From contig NZ_JBBCMA010000001.1 of the NCBI RefSeq assembly GCF_037152535.1, positions 1,488,001 through 1,552,000 on the forward strand: DNA of 64,000 nt, written 5' to 3'. Below the pieces are notes generated by a model. That model worked only from the letters and a program-made list of their open reading frames with translations, ran no database searches and had not been told where the DNA came from. This stretch comes from Leclercia sp. AS011 (GTDB taxonomy: Bacteria > Pseudomonadota > Gammaproteobacteria > Enterobacterales > Enterobacteriaceae). Positions 8,409 to 19,185 of the stretch are shown here, piece after piece. Numbering within the stretch: position 1 is the first letter of the stretch; the number at the start of each line of letters is the position of its first letter. A program made the position numbers and the translations under genes.

Positions 8409-9572
8409 TTCGGTGGCGCAAACCGGCGCAGGCTGTTTTCGCCCGGAGGCAAAGACCAGAATAAGCCCCAGCGCCGCGATAATGGCGCCCATCACCGGTA
8501 CAAAGCTGTAACCCATCCCGCTGGAAATCACTGCCCCACCGGCCGCCGCCCCCAGCGCATTCCCCAGGTTAAAGGCACCGATATTCACCGACGACGATAA
8601 CCCCGGCGCATCGCTGGCCACGCGCATCACGCGCATCTGCAACGGCGGAACTACCGCGAAGGTCGCCATGCCCCACACCACCATCGCCACGGCCGCCCCC
8701 ACTTCATTACGCGCCAGCCACGGAATAGCCAGCATAATGACGATCAGCAGCAGTAAAAAGCCTTTCAGGGTGCCGCTCACGGATTTGTCCGCCAGCTTGC
8801 CGCCCAGATAGTTGCCGATGGAAAAACCGACGCCAATCAGCACCAGCATGGCGGTGATAAAGGCCGGTGTCGCCTGGTTGATATCATGTAACACCGGGGC
8901 AATGTAGGTATAGAGGGTGAACATCGCGCCAGCGCCGAGAACCGTGGTCAACAGGGCAGAGAGCACCTGCGGACGCAGCAGCACCGCCAGCTCTTTGCGT
9001 ACCTCCGGCTTTTCACCCGCCCCACCAGCCGGCAGGGAGAAGAACAGCGCAATCATCGACACCACGCCCAACAGTGCGGTGGCCAGGAAGGACATTCGCC
9101 AGCCAATTACTTCGCCCATCCAGGTTGCAGCCGGCACGCCGCCGATATTGGCGATGGTCAGGCCCATAAACATGGTGGCGACGGCGCTGGCCTGCTTGTG
9201 CTTCGGCACCACGCTGGCCGCCACTACCGACCCGAGGCCAAAGAAGGCGCCGTGGTTCAGGCTGGTCAGGATACGCGACAGCATCAGGGTGGTGTAATCC
9301 GGCGACAGCGCCGAGAGGACATTACCGACGGTAAAGATCGCCATCAGGAAGATCAGCGCATTGCGGCGTCCGCGATGGGACAGCAGCAGGGTCATCAGCG
9401 GCGCACCCACCATCACGCCGATGGCGTAGGCGCTGATCAGCATCCCTGCAGCGGGAATAGAGACATCCACGCCCCGGGCGATAACCGGCAACAGGCCCAT
9501 CGGGGAAAATTCGGTCGTGCCGATACCAAAGGCACCAATGGCCAGGGCCAGCAGCGGAAAATTGATTCTCAT
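8406..9572 (-). CDS. ydhP: MFS transporter YdhP
   Basis: 388 residues with twelve predicted membrane helices, closely matching E. coli YdhP. It belongs to the DHA1 drug/arabinose-efflux branch of the major facilitator superfamily; GTTEFSPMGLLPVIA in helix 1 and the loop SHRGRRNAL after helix 2 are typical of it. The substrate is not known; the family mostly exports sugars or drugs by proton antiport. Lies between sodB and ynhF as in E. coli, on the minus strand, with its own promoter in the 160-base gap upstream. Confidence 0.93.
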   Translation of the reverse strand: MRINFPLLALAIGAFGIGTTEFSPMGLLPVIARGVDVSIPAAGMLISAYAIGVMVGAPLMTLLLSHRGRRNALIFLMAIFTVGNVLSALSPDYTTLMLSRILTSLNHGAFFGLGSVVAASVVPKHKQASAVATMFMGLTIANIGGVPAATWMGEVIGWRMSFLATALLGVVSMIALFFSLPAGGAGEKPEVRKELAVLLRPQVLSALLTTVLGAGAMFTLYTYIAPVLHDINQATPAFITAMLVLIGVGFSIGNYLGGKLADKSVSGTLKGFLLLLIVIMLAIPWLARNEVGAAVAMVVWGMATFAVVPPLQMRVMRVASDAPGLSSSVNIGAFNLGNALGAAAGGAVISSGMGYSFVPVMGAIIAALGLILVFASGRKQPAPVCATE

Positions 9573-9736
9573 ACTTCAACTCCAGACACCGTGTCGTGAG
9601 GCGACACAGAACAATGAAGGCGAAAGCATGACATCAATCGCAAAAAATGAGAAGTTAACAATTTAGCAAAAGATTTTTGCAGGGTGCGTAACAATCAGCG
9701 GAAGGAACGAGGGAGAGCTGACCTCTCCCGCATCAA

Positions 9737-9826
9737 TCAGTGCAGTGCCGCAGTCAGACCGCTGGCAACAATCAGGCTCAGAACAATAATAGTGGTAATC
9801 AACGAAAACTTAAGATCGGTACTCAT
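9737..9826 (-). CDS. ynhF: Membrane miniprotein YnhF
   Basis: 29 residues, MSTDLKFSLI... ending TAALH: one hydrophobic helix (residues 8-27) with a short polar N-terminus. The sequence and the position between ydhP and purR match E. coli YnhF, a small inner-membrane protein of unknown function. A good AAGGAGA ribosome site precedes the ATG. Confidence 0.92.
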   Translation of the reverse strand: MSTDLKFSLITTIIVLSLIVASGLTAALH

Positions 9827-10062
9827 CAATTTTTCTCCTTTTAATCACCCTACGAAGAGTGAGCTTGCTCATTTTTACACAGTTCAGGGTAAAAATCTTG
9901 CTGGATTTAGATTGATATCGGTTTTTGCTCTTCCCCTTTTGCCCAAGATAAGACAAAATTCCACGCTAAATTTATTAGCGTACCGGCCATTGACCCCCTC
10001 CTGACGTCCTGTGTCGTTTTCCCGGCGTACCGCAATTCAAATTGCGCAATTAGGGCGAGTGA

Positions 10063-10078
10063 AGGCAAACGTTTACCT
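10063..10078. promoter_or_regulatory. PurR operator upstream of purR
   Basis: AGGCAAACGTTTACCT fits the 16-bp PurR box (ANGCAANCGNTTNCNT) at every fixed position. It lies 44 bases before the purR start, in the position of the first autoregulatory operator of E. coli purR. Confidence 0.85.
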
Positions 10079-10121
10079 TTTGGTTTTTCAGGAGCTTAGA
10101 TATGGTCTGGAGTGACATCTG

Positions 10122-11147
10122 ATGGCAACAATTAAAGACGTGGCGAAACGCGCAAACGTTTCCACTACAACCGTATCACATGTTATTAACAAAACCCGCT
10201 TTGTGGCGGAAGAGACCCGCAACAACGTCTGGGCGGCCATAAAAGAGCTGCACTACTCTCCCAGCGCCGTGGCCCGCAGTCTGAAGGTTAATCACACCAA
10301 ATCTATCGGCCTGCTGGCGACCAGCAGCGAAGCGCCCTATTTTGCGGAAATTATTGAAGCGGTAGAGAAGAACTGCTTCCAGAAGGGCTACACCCTGATC
10401 CTCGGCAACGCCTGGAACAGCCTCGAAAAACAGCGGGCCTATCTGTCGATGATGGCGCAAAAGCGCGTCGACGGTCTGCTGGTGATGTGTTCCGAATACC
10501 CGGAACCCCTGCTGACGATGCTGGAAGAGTATCGCAATATTCCAATGGTGGTGATGGACTGGGGCGAAGCCAAAGCGGACTTTACCGACTCGGTGATCGA
10601 TAACGCCTTTGAAGGCGGCTATATGGCCGGTCGCTATCTGATCGAACGCGGCCACCGTGAAATCGGCGTGATCCCGGGAGCGCTGGAGCGCAACACCGGC
10701 GCCGGACGCCTTGCAGGCTTTATGAAGGCGATGGAAGAAGCATTAATCACGGTGCCGGAAAACTGGATCGTGCAGGGCGACTTTGAGCCGGAGTCCGGCT
10801 ACCGCGCGATGCAGCAGATCCTCTCCCAGAGCCCGCGCCCGACCGCCATCTTCTGCGGCGGGGATATTATGGCGATGGGTGCACTCTGTGCCGCCGACGA
10901 GATGGGCCTGCGCGTTCCGCAGGACGTGTCGCTGATCGGGTATGATAACGTGCGCAACGCCCGCTTCTTTACCCCGGCGCTGACCACCATCCACCAGCCG
11001 AAAGATTCGCTGGGGGAGACCGCCTTCAACATGCTGCTGGACCGTATCGTCAATAAGCGCGAGGAGTCTCAGTCCATTGAGGTCCATCCACGCCTGATTG
11101 AACGCCGCTCCGTTGCGGATGGTCCGTTCCGCGACTACCGCCGTTAA
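10122..11147 (+). CDS. purR: Purine repressor PurR
   Basis: 341 residues. LacI-family repressor: helix-turn-helix and hinge at residues 1-58 ([20 protein letters not shown]) and a periplasmic-binding-like core that binds hypoxanthine or guanine. It represses purine, pyrimidine and related genes. Essentially full identity with E. coli PurR in the DNA-binding head. Two PurR boxes, one upstream and one inside the first codons, imply autoregulation. Its stop overlaps the convergent punR stop by four bases. Confidence 0.98.
   Translation: MATIKDVAKRANVSTTTVSHVINKTRFVAEETRNNVWAAIKELHYSPSAVARSLKVNHTKSIGLLATSSEAPYFAEIIEAVEKNCFQKGYTLILGNAWNSLEKQRAYLSMMAQKRVDGLLVMCSEYPEPLLTMLEEYRNIPMVVMDWGEAKADFTDSVIDNAFEGGYMAGRYLIERGHREIGVIPGALERNTGAGRLAGFMKAMEEALITVPENWIVQGDFEPESGYRAMQQILSQSPRPTAIFCGGDIMAMGALCAADEMGLRVPQDVSLIGYDNVRNARFFTPALTTIHQPKDSLGETAFNMLLDRIVNKREESQSIEVHPRLIERRSVADGPFRDYRR
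10150..10165. promoter_or_regulatory. PurR operator inside purR
   Basis: GCGCAAACGTTTCCAC, a PurR box with an intact AAACGTTT core, within codons 10-15. E. coli purR has a second operator in the early coding region that acts as a transcription roadblock. Confidence 0.75.
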
Positions 11148-12076
11148 TCCTCTCCGGGAGTCAGCCCCTCTGGCTCCCGCAGCCACTCCCTGTTCATCGT
11201 TTCACTGTCGCCAAGATAATCCAGCAGCCAGGCCAGAGCCGGTGACATATCGTTTTGTTGCCAGGTCAGGCAGCACGCCGCATCCGGGAAAGGGTTTTCC
11301 AGCGACAGCGCCACCCATTTGCCGCTGTCGATCCACGGACGGGCAAAGTGCACCGGCACCATTCCCACGCACAGTCCGGCCGAGAGGCAGGTGGCTGAGG
11401 ATTCCCAGTCCGGGGTCACGATCCGCCGCTGGTTGTCCAGCAGCCAGGTGATGCGTTTGGGCAGCGAGCGGGAGGTATCTTCGCGCACCAGCGAGGGCCA
11501 GTTGCGCAGGGTATCATCGCTAAGCGGCCCTTCCATGGCGGCCAGCGGGTGATGGTTGGCGACCACGCAGCTCCAGCTCAGCGTCCCCATATCGCGAAAC
11601 GCATAGCGTCCCCCGACCGGGATCGCCTGGGTGGCACCGATCGCCATCTCCACCCTGCCGTCCGCCAGCGCGTCCCAGACGCCGTTAAAGACCTCCTGGG
11701 ACACCCGCAGTTCGACGTCGGAAAAGTGGCGGTAAAAATCGACAATCATCTGCCGGGTGCGCTCGGGGCGGACGATATTATCCACCGCGATGGAGATATG
11801 GCTGCGCCAGCCGTTGGCGATCTGCTGGCACTGCTCGCGGGTGATCTGCATTTTTTTGATAACAGACCGTCCCTCTTTAAGGAACCACGCCCCGGCGGGG
11901 GTCAACTCCACGTCGCGATGACGCCGCTCAAACAGCGGCACCGCCAGCCACTCCTCCAGCTGACGCACGGTGTAGCTGATGGCGGAGGGAACGCGATGCA
12001 GCTCCTGGGCTGCCCCGCTGAAGCTGCCGTTACGCGCCACGGCATCCACCACTTCAAGAGAATATTCTGACCACAT
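11144..12076 (-). CDS. punR: LysR-type regulator PunR (YdhB)
   Basis: 310 residues from the ATG at 12076 ([17 protein letters not shown]), the start used by E. coli YdhB; longer in-frame starts lie in the divergent promoter. N-terminal winged helix (1-60, [25 protein letters not shown]) and a LysR effector domain. In E. coli YdhB/PunR activates the neighbouring divergent transporter gene punC in response to purine nucleosides. The same divergent layout, with 115 bases between starts, is kept here. Confidence 0.92.
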   Translation of the reverse strand: MWSEYSLEVVDAVARNGSFSGAAQELHRVPSAISYTVRQLEEWLAVPLFERRHRDVELTPAGAWFLKEGRSVIKKMQITREQCQQIANGWRSHISIAVDNIVRPERTRQMIVDFYRHFSDVELRVSQEVFNGVWDALADGRVEMAIGATQAIPVGGRYAFRDMGTLSWSCVVANHHPLAAMEGPLSDDTLRNWPSLVREDTSRSLPKRITWLLDNQRRIVTPDWESSATCLSAGLCVGMVPVHFARPWIDSGKWVALSLENPFPDAACCLTWQQNDMSPALAWLLDYLGDSETMNREWLREPEGLTPGED

Positions 12077-12191
12077 TTTCTGCCTGCAAATTTTTTGAAT
12101 GCAACCGCCAAATATTAGCGTTTCACAAGCGGGTTTGCACTCCCTACACTCACCGGCTACCCCTACCTGCGCCCAAACGGAGAATAGAACA

Positions 12192-13388
12192 ATGACACCC
12201 GGGAAAGGATTTTTAGTCTGGCTCGGCGGCTTAAGCGTGCTGGGCTTCCTCGCCACCGATATGTACCTGCCTGCTTTTTCGATCATGCAGGAGGATCTGC
12301 AAACCCCGGCGGCGGCCATCAGCGCCAGCCTGAGCCTGTTCCTGGCGGGTTTTGCCTTTGCCCAGCTGCTGTGGGGCCCGATGTCCGACCGCTTTGGCCG
12401 TAAGCCGGTGCTGCTGGCCGGTTTAGCCATTTTTGCTCTTGGCTGCCTCGGCATGCTGTGGGTTCGCGATGCCACCTGGCTGCTGGTGCTGCGCTTTATT
12501 CAGGCGGTGGGGGTTTGCGCCGCGGCGGTAACCTGGCAGGCGCTGGTGACCGATTACTATCCGGCCTCACGCACGAACCGTATTTTTGCCACCATCATGC
12601 CGCTGGTCGGGCTCTCTCCGGCGTTGGCCCCGCTGCTGGGCAGCTGGATCCTCGCCCACTTCAGCTGGCAGGCGATTTTTGCGGTACTGTTTGCGATTAC
12701 TCTGGTGCTGATGATCCCGGCCTTTAGCCTCAAACCGGCGGCGGCTAAAAAAGGCCAGTCTGAACAACGCGTGACTTTTGTATCGCTGCTGCGTTCGCGC
12801 ACCTACCGCGGCAACGTGCTGATTTATGCCGCCTGCTCCGCGAGCTTCTTCGCCTGGCTGACCGGTTCGCCGTTTATTCTGAGCGACATGGGCTACAGCC
12901 CGGCGGCGATTGGCCTGAGCTACGTGCCGCAGACCATCGCCTTCCTCATCGGTGGCTATGGCTGCCGCGCCGCGCTGCAGAAATGGCAGGGTCACCAGAT
13001 GCTGCCGTGGCTGCTGGGCCTGTTTGCCGTCAGCGTGATTGCCACCTGGGCGGTCGGGTTTATCACGGGTGTGGGCCTGGCCGCGCTGCTGATCCCCTTC
13101 TGCCTGATGGCGGTGGCGAACGGCGCGATCTACCCCATTGTCGTGGCGCAAGCGCTGCGTCCCTTCCCGCAGGCAACCGGCAGCGCCGCCGCCCTGCAGA
13201 ACACGTTGCAGCTGGGTCTCTGCTTCCTGGCGAGCCTGCTGGTGTCCTGGCTGATTGCCACTCCGCTGCTGACCACCACCAGCGTGATGGTAGCGACCGT
13301 GGTGCTGGCGGCGCTGGGCTATCGGATGCAGTACGTCCCCGCGGGCCAGCAGGATGAGCGTCTGCACGCCGAATCATCCCGGGCCTGA
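12192..13388 (+). CDS. punC: Purine nucleoside importer PunC (YdhC), MFS
   Basis: 398 residues from the ATG at 12192 ([10 protein letters not shown]). Twelve-helix Bcr/CflA-type major facilitator protein; the [11 protein letters not shown] segment of helix 1 and the loop [11 protein letters not shown] after helix 2 are diagnostic. In E. coli YdhC takes up adenosine and related nucleosides under PunR control, although the family was first seen as drug efflux. An in-frame ATG at 12099 lies in the divergent regulator promoter and is unlikely to be used. Confidence 0.9.
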   Translation: MTPGKGFLVWLGGLSVLGFLATDMYLPAFSIMQEDLQTPAAAISASLSLFLAGFAFAQLLWGPMSDRFGRKPVLLAGLAIFALGCLGMLWVRDATWLLVLRFIQAVGVCAAAVTWQALVTDYYPASRTNRIFATIMPLVGLSPALAPLLGSWILAHFSWQAIFAVLFAITLVLMIPAFSLKPAAAKKGQSEQRVTFVSLLRSRTYRGNVLIYAACSASFFAWLTGSPFILSDMGYSPAAIGLSYVPQTIAFLIGGYGCRAALQKWQGHQMLPWLLGLFAVSVIATWAVGFITGVGLAALLIPFCLMAVANGAIYPIVVAQALRPFPQATGSAAALQNTLQLGLCFLASLLVSWLIATPLLTTTSVMVATVVLAALGYRMQYVPAGQQDERLHAESSRA

Positions 13389-13422
13389 CGGAATTATTGA
13401 TTAGCTTGCTAACAATATCCTG

Positions 13423-13451
13423 TTGAATCACCAGGATATCAGTCCTATACT
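13423..13451 (+). promoter_or_regulatory. Distal sigma-70 promoter of cfa
   Basis: TTGAAT and TATACT with exactly 17 bases between them. Transcription from about 13458 would give a leader of about 210 bases, the length of the long E. coli cfa leader. Confidence 0.75.
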
Positions 13452-13491
13452 GACTTGAGCGTTCTGATAAATACTAAAAATATTAAGTGTT

Positions 13492-13515
13492 AACGGGAGC
13501 CGGAGTGCTCCCGTT
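13492..13515 (+). promoter_or_regulatory. Hairpin near the 5' end of the long cfa leader
   Basis: Stem AACGGGAGC / GCTCCCGTT with loop CGGAGT, followed by only three T. A C/U-rich stretch (about 13543-13560) comes next. In E. coli this part of the leader is the target of small RNAs such as RydC. The hairpin could also end readthrough from punC. Confidence 0.5.
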
Positions 13516-13623
13516 TTACCATGGATGGCCTTTCGGCAAGGGTCCTCTCCCTTCCTCTGTTCTACGTCGGATATTAGCCTCACGGGTTACACCGTGAAAT
13601 TTCTCACTCTACATAAAGAGCGT

Positions 13624-13630
13624 CTACGCT
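13624..13630 (+). promoter_or_regulatory. Proximal, sigma-S-like promoter of cfa (-10)
   Basis: CTACGCT, close to the sigma-S -10 consensus and without a -35. A start near 13637 would leave a leader of about 32 bases, matching the short, stationary-phase cfa transcript of E. coli. Confidence 0.6.
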
Positions 13631-13668
13631 ATTTATGGATTCTGATCACATCAGGTGATGGAGAAGCT

Positions 13669-14817
13669 ATGAGTTCATCGTGTATAGAAGAAGTCAGCAT
13701 CCGGAATGATGACTGGTTCCGGATCGTTAATGAATTGCTGAGCCGCGCGGGTATTACCATCAACGGCCCGGCCTCCTCCGATTTACAAATTAAACACCCC
13801 GATTTTTTTAAACGCGTCCTGCAGCAGGGCTCGCTGGGTCTTGGCGAGAGCTATATGGACGGCTGGTGGGAGTGCGAGCGGCTGGATATCTTTTTCAATA
13901 ACGTCCTGCGGGCGGGGCTGGAAAAGCAGTTGCCCAGCCACCTGAAGGATACGCTACGGATCGCCACCGCCCGCCTGTTCAACCTGCAAAGTAAAAAGCG
14001 CGCCTGGATCGTCGGCAAAGAGCATTACGATCTTGGTAACGATCTCTTCAGCCGCATGCTCGACCCCACCATGCAGTACTCCTGCGGTTACTGGAAAGAG
14101 GCAACCACCCTCGAACAGGCGCAGCAGGATAAACTCCGTCTGATCTGTGAAAAACTGCAGCTGAAACCCGGCATGCGGGTGCTCGATATCGGCTGCGGCT
14201 GGGGCGGGCTGGCGCATTTTATGGCGCATCATTATGGCGTCAGCGTGGTGGGCGTGACCATCTCAGCGGAGCAGCAACGCCTGGCCCAGGCGCGCTGTGC
14301 CGATCTGGATGTCACTATTCTGTTGCAGGATTATCGCGATCTGCGCGACCAGTTCGATCGCATCGTCTCTGTGGGGATGTTCGAACACGTCGGGCCGAAG
14401 AACTACCGCACCTATTTTGAGGTGGTGGATCGTAACCTGAAACCGGATGGTCTGTTTCTGCTGCACACCATCGGCTCTCAAAAAACCGATCATCGCGTCG
14501 ACCCCTGGATCGATAAATACATCTTTCCGAATGGCTGTTTACCTTCAGTACGCCAGATCGCCAATGCCAGTGAACCCCATTTTGTCATGGAAGACTGGCA
14601 TAACTTCGGCGCTGATTACGATACCACCCTGATGGCATGGCATGAACGTTTCCTCGCCGCCTGGCCGGAGATCGCAGACAACTATTCCGAACGATTTAAA
14701 CGGATGTTCAGCTATTACCTGAATGCCTGTGCCGGGGCGTTTCGCGCCCGGGATATTCATCTGTGGCAGGTGGTGTTTAGCCGCGGCGTGGAGCACGGCC
14801 TGCGGGTGGCGCGCTAA
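13669..14817 (+). CDS. cfa: Cyclopropane fatty acyl phospholipid synthase
   Basis: 382 residues from the ATG at 13669 (MSSSCIEEVS), as in E. coli; upstream in-frame codons lie in the leader. The enzyme methylenates cis double bonds of membrane phospholipid acyl chains using S-adenosylmethionine, protecting cells in stationary phase and acid. An N-terminal lipid-binding domain (1-115) precedes a class I methyltransferase domain with VLDIGCGWGGLAHF for SAM, MFEHVGPKNY, and the active-site YLNACAGAFR near the C-terminus. Confidence 0.98.
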   Translation: MSSSCIEEVSIRNDDWFRIVNELLSRAGITINGPASSDLQIKHPDFFKRVLQQGSLGLGESYMDGWWECERLDIFFNNVLRAGLEKQLPSHLKDTLRIATARLFNLQSKKRAWIVGKEHYDLGNDLFSRMLDPTMQYSCGYWKEATTLEQAQQDKLRLICEKLQLKPGMRVLDIGCGWGGLAHFMAHHYGVSVVGVTISAEQQRLAQARCADLDVTILLQDYRDLRDQFDRIVSVGMFEHVGPKNYRTYFEVVDRNLKPDGLFLLHTIGSQKTDHRVDPWIDKYIFPNGCLPSVRQIANASEPHFVMEDWHNFGADYDTTLMAWHERFLAAWPEIADNYSERFKRMFSYYLNACAGAFRARDIHLWQVVFSRGVEHGLRVAR

Positions 14818-14821
14818 ACAA

Positions 14822-14852
14822 AACACCCCGGCAAGCCGGGGTGTTTTTTTAT
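14822..14852. terminator. Terminator between cfa and ribE
   Basis: 11-bp stem AACACCCCGGC / GCCGGGGTGTT, two-base loop, followed by T7. It serves cfa and, in reverse with its A-rich flank, probably ribE. Confidence 0.92.
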
Positions 14853-15496
14853 TACGCGTCGTTGAGCGTCTGTTGGATGGCGGCCGCCTCTTTAGCCGCC
14901 AGCACCCGCTCCACGGTATCGACCACCGCCTGAGTTTGCGGATCGATTTCAATATTGACCCGATGGCCCAGCTTTTTATTGCCAAGGGTGGTGCGCTGCA
15001 ACGTCTCCGGGATCAGGTGTACACAGAAACGGGTTGGGGTCACTTCGCCCACCGTCAGGCTGATGCCGTCCACGCCAATAAATCCTTTATAAAGGATGTA
15101 TTTCATTAACGACGGATCCTGAACTTTAAACCAGATCTGGCGGTTATTTTCCGAGGTCAGGATTTTAGAAATTTCAGCGGTAGTCATAATATGGCCCGAC
15201 ATTAAATGTCCGCCGATTTCATCGCTGAATTTCGCCGCGCGTTCCACGTTCACAATATCCCCTTCAGCCAGATCGCCCAGGTTAGTGATACGCAGCGTTT
15301 CCTTCATTAAATCGAAACTGATCAGGTTCCCGTTGATTTCGGTGACCGTCAGGCAGCACCCGTTGTGCGCAACCGATGCCCCGGTCTCCAGCCCATCGAG
15401 CATCTCATCCGGCAGGGCGACGACGTGGGTGCGGAAGTTGGGTTTTTCATCAATAGACACCAGTTTCGCGGTGCCCTGCACAATACCAGTAAACAT
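14852..15496 (-). CDS. ribE: Riboflavin synthase alpha chain
   Basis: 214 residues from the ATG at 15496 ([12 protein letters not shown]), preceded by AGGAG. This gene is called ribC or ribE in E. coli. It dismutates two 6,7-dimethyl-8-ribityllumazine molecules to riboflavin. Two homologous beta barrels are visible, each starting with a related segment (MFTGIVQG / HLMSGHIM), with GVDGISLTV and [10 protein letters not shown] in the second. No FMN riboswitch is evident upstream. Divergent from mdtK as in E. coli. Confidence 0.97.
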   Translation of the reverse strand: MFTGIVQGTAKLVSIDEKPNFRTHVVALPDEMLDGLETGASVAHNGCCLTVTEINGNLISFDLMKETLRITNLGDLAEGDIVNVERAAKFSDEIGGHLMSGHIMTTAEISKILTSENNRQIWFKVQDPSLMKYILYKGFIGVDGISLTVGEVTPTRFCVHLIPETLQRTTLGNKKLGHRVNIEIDPQTQAVVDTVERVLAAKEAAAIQQTLNDA

Positions 15497-15635
15497 GCTT
15501 ACGACTCCTGTTTGTTCCTTCGGTGAAGACACCGTTTTATCGCACCACAATAACAGTTGAAAATAGAGGTTGCCAGTACCCCACCTTTTCTGGCGATTTT
15601 TTCACTAGATAATTAGCTTATCCCCGCTACAATAG

Positions 15636-17093
<1,458 letters not shown>

Positions 17094-17099
17094 TTGCGC

Positions 17100-17125
17100 A
17101 GTAGCCGCCCGCGGGCGGCTACTTT
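17100..17125 (+). terminator. Terminator after mdtK
   Basis: Perfect inverted repeat AGTAGCCGCCC / GGGCGGCTACT with a two-base loop, followed by TTCTCC. Confidence 0.75.
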
Positions 17126-17189
17126 CTCCGCATTTTGCGCGGGAATGAAGCAATCGCGTGAATTCGTGAAGAAATTTGCAGTTTTCCTC

Positions 17190-17218
17190 TTGCCTGATGC
17201 CCGCACTGCCGCTAATAT
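17190..17218 (+). promoter_or_regulatory. Promoter of the valV-valW tRNA operon
   Basis: TTGCCT and TAATAT at a 17-base spacing, followed by a C/G-rich discriminator (TTCGTCCCCG) typical of stringently controlled stable RNA genes. The start would fall about 20 bases before valV. Confidence 0.75.
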
Positions 17219-17244
17219 TCGTCCCCGTTGTCACACACAACAAT

Positions 17245-17321
17245 GCGTTCATAGCTCAGTTGGTTAGAGCACCACCTTGACATGGTGGGGGTCGTTGGTT
17301 CGAGTCCAATTGAACGCACCA
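17245..17321 (+). tRNA. valV: tRNA-Val (anticodon GAC)
   Basis: 77 bases with encoded CCA. Acceptor stem GCGTTCA / TGAACGC, D loop AGCTCAGTTGGTTAGAGC, anticodon loop CTTGACA reading GUC/GUU codons, and TTCGAGT in the T arm. Matches E. coli valV by eye. Confidence 0.98.
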
Positions 17322-17332
17322 TTCTCTACAGT

Positions 17333-17409
17333 GCGTCCGTAGCTCAGTTGGTTAGAGCACCACCTTGACATGGTGGGGGTCGGTGGTTCGAGTCCACTCG
17401 GACGCACCA
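17333..17409 (+). tRNA. valW: tRNA-Val (anticodon GAC)
   Basis: 77 bases with encoded CCA, 11 bases after valV. The anticodon arm is identical; the acceptor (GCGTCCG / CGGACGC) and T stem differ by compensating changes. This is the valW copy; the accessory interval begins just after it. Confidence 0.98.
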
Positions 17410-17476
17410 TTTCAGCAAGTCCTCAGTTATTCCTTTTTTTACTCTTTCGCAAATCAAAACGACTCACACGCGTTAT

Positions 17477-18352
17477 TTATGCTTCCCGCATACCGTACTG
17501 ATGCCGCTGACAAATCGCGCAGCGATCCGTTTCCGCGTTAAAGGTATAAAATGCACGCTGGCAGCAGCGGCAGGTTTTTTGATGCCATGGAAAGCGCAGC
17601 GTCATGTTTTCTCCTACCCGCTCCTCAATGCGAATGGCGTCCACGGGACAGACCACCGCGCAGCTGTTACAGCCGGTACAGGATGAGGACGAAAACGTCA
17701 GCGCCCCCTCGCTCAGGCTCAATGCCTTCTCTCCACAAACTCTGGTGCAGGCCCCGCACACCGTACACTGCGCCCGATCCAGCAACAGCTGATATTCGCT
17801 AATTGCAGATAATGCCTGACGACGGGCCCGACGCCCGATGTTCACGGTGGCAGACTGCACGTCCGTTTCGCTGGCCTTAATAAAGTGTCGCCGCCCGGCG
17901 TTGATTGCTTTTTGTTGCGGCGGGAGGATCTGCCAGACCGGGGCATTCAGCTCCCGGAGCCGGATATTGAGTGCCGCAACGGCGCGCACCCAGCCGGGAA
18001 AGGCCTCCATCTCCATCTCCACCGCCCGGATCCCGTGCTGCTGATGCCACATCAGTAATTCATCCACGCAGGGCTCCAGCGTGGAAAAGGGGGCCACCAG
18101 CGTTGATGCCGTATAGTGGCGGGTTTCAGGGCGAATATTTTGCAGCGCATCCGTCGGACAGACGAACAGGCAGCGGCCACAGCGCAGGCAATCCAGCGCG
18201 TTAAGGGTCGGGGTGGTGGCAGTGGCGGTAATGGCCTGCACCGGGCACACCGCCACGCAGGCCTCGCAGTCGTGACGGGAAAGCTGATTATGCAGGCAGG
18301 ACTCCCCCACGCCGGGCGGCGCGGGGGGGTGCGTGAGGCGAAACAGCGCCAT
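17477..18352 (-). CDS. Polyferredoxin with four [4Fe-4S] motifs, last gene of the DMSO-reductase-type operon
   Basis: 291 residues, no signal peptide or membrane segment. Cysteine clusters: C19 with CEACVAVCP (29-37), CLRCGRCLFVCP (55-66), CTVCGACTRVCG and CTGCNSCAVVCP in the C-terminal half, then a zinc-ribbon-like pair CRCC...CAIC at the end. The N-terminal half resembles NapF-type ferredoxins. It starts on a TGATG overlap with the membrane subunit, so translation is coupled. It may mature or feed electrons to the reductase on the cytoplasmic side, as proposed for NapF. The exact role is unknown. Confidence 0.75.
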   Translation of the reverse strand: MALFRLTHPPAPPGVGESCLHNQLSRHDCEACVAVCPVQAITATATTPTLNALDCLRCGRCLFVCPTDALQNIRPETRHYTASTLVAPFSTLEPCVDELLMWHQQHGIRAVEMEMEAFPGWVRAVAALNIRLRELNAPVWQILPPQQKAINAGRRHFIKASETDVQSATVNIGRRARRQALSAISEYQLLLDRAQCTVCGACTRVCGEKALSLSEGALTFSSSSCTGCNSCAVVCPVDAIRIEERVGENMTLRFPWHQKTCRCCQRAFYTFNAETDRCAICQRHQYGMREA

Positions 18353-19185
18353 CAGTTAATGCAGAAGAACATAAAGCGGAACAGCACTTCAGCCAGCACC
18401 AGCAGCAGACTGCCGACCATCAGCCCGAGCTTGCCCTGCCGCCATGCGCTTACCGCAAACAGCAGCGCGCCGAGCACGGATAAGATCCAGCTGAACAGCC
18501 GCAAACCGCTGAGCTGGGCAAACATCTCCATGGGCTGGTGCGGGAACGTGACAACGCCGCTCAGGCTGGCGCTCGCCAGATATGCCACATAGCCCGGCTG
18601 CGCCAGCAGGCGGATGGTGACAATCGCCACCACCAGCGCCGCCGCGAAACGCATCACTGTCTGCCGCTCCCGGGCGACGGACCGGGCTTTCAGCATCGGC
18701 AGCCATGCCAGCGCCACCGCGCCCAGCACCCCAACCGCCCCGTAAAACATCAGCCAGGTGTTGAAATGGCTCCAGGTGATGACCGACGTGTGGGCGTAGA
18801 TCGCACTCATGCACCAGACATCAATCAGCCCCAGCACTGTGGCAACCGGCAGTAGCAGCGGGATCAGCTGCTTTTTGACCAGCATCACCAGGGTGCACAG
18901 CCCCAGCGCCGCCAGATAGAGACTGGCAAAGACAATCTCCCGGCTCAGCCATGAGCTGGCGACGTGGCGCAGGGCATTAAACGCGTTCAGCGGATAGCCA
19001 AGGTGCAGGGTGGAAACCATCAGCCCCAGCCCCCCGGCTACGCAGGCGATCAGCATGCCTGGCAGCAGCTGAGGTTTGACCTCCGGCACGCGCGCTCCCG
19101 CCCGGGCGGACAGGGTCAGAAACAGGGTCATGCCCACCGAGCCCTGCACCAGCAGGGTAAAGATCAGAAGCGGTAACTCATGCAT
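18352..19185 (-). CDS. DmsC-family membrane anchor subunit
   Basis: 277 residues with about eight hydrophobic helices. DmsC/YnfH subunits anchor the molybdoenzyme and iron-sulfur subunits in the inner membrane and oxidise menaquinol. N-terminal MHELPLLIFTLLVQGSVGMTLF and HLGYPLNAFNALRHVASSWLSREI are typical of the family. The start overlaps the end of the iron-sulfur subunit by eight bases and its stop overlaps the ferredoxin start. Family clear; donor and acceptor specificity not. Confidence 0.9.
   Translation of the reverse strand: MHELPLLIFTLLVQGSVGMTLFLTLSARAGARVPEVKPQLLPGMLIACVAGGLGLMVSTLHLGYPLNAFNALRHVASSWLSREIVFASLYLAALGLCTLVMLVKKQLIPLLLPVATVLGLIDVWCMSAIYAHTSVITWSHFNTWLMFYGAVGVLGAVALAWLPMLKARSVARERQTVMRFAAALVVAIVTIRLLAQPGYVAYLASASLSGVVTFPHQPMEMFAQLSGLRLFSWILSVLGALLFAVSAWRQGKLGLMVGSLLLVLAEVLFRFMFFCIN

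Noticed and set aside
11144-12475. Extended N-terminus for the LysR regulator from an ATG at 12475
   Set aside because: The extra 133 residues run through the divergent promoter and into punC on the other strand; the short start matches the family.
17245-17476. Genomic island integrated at the valV/valW tRNA genes
   Set aside because: No integrase, no direct repeat of a tRNA 3' end further on, and core genes (ydhS, fumD) remain inside the interval.
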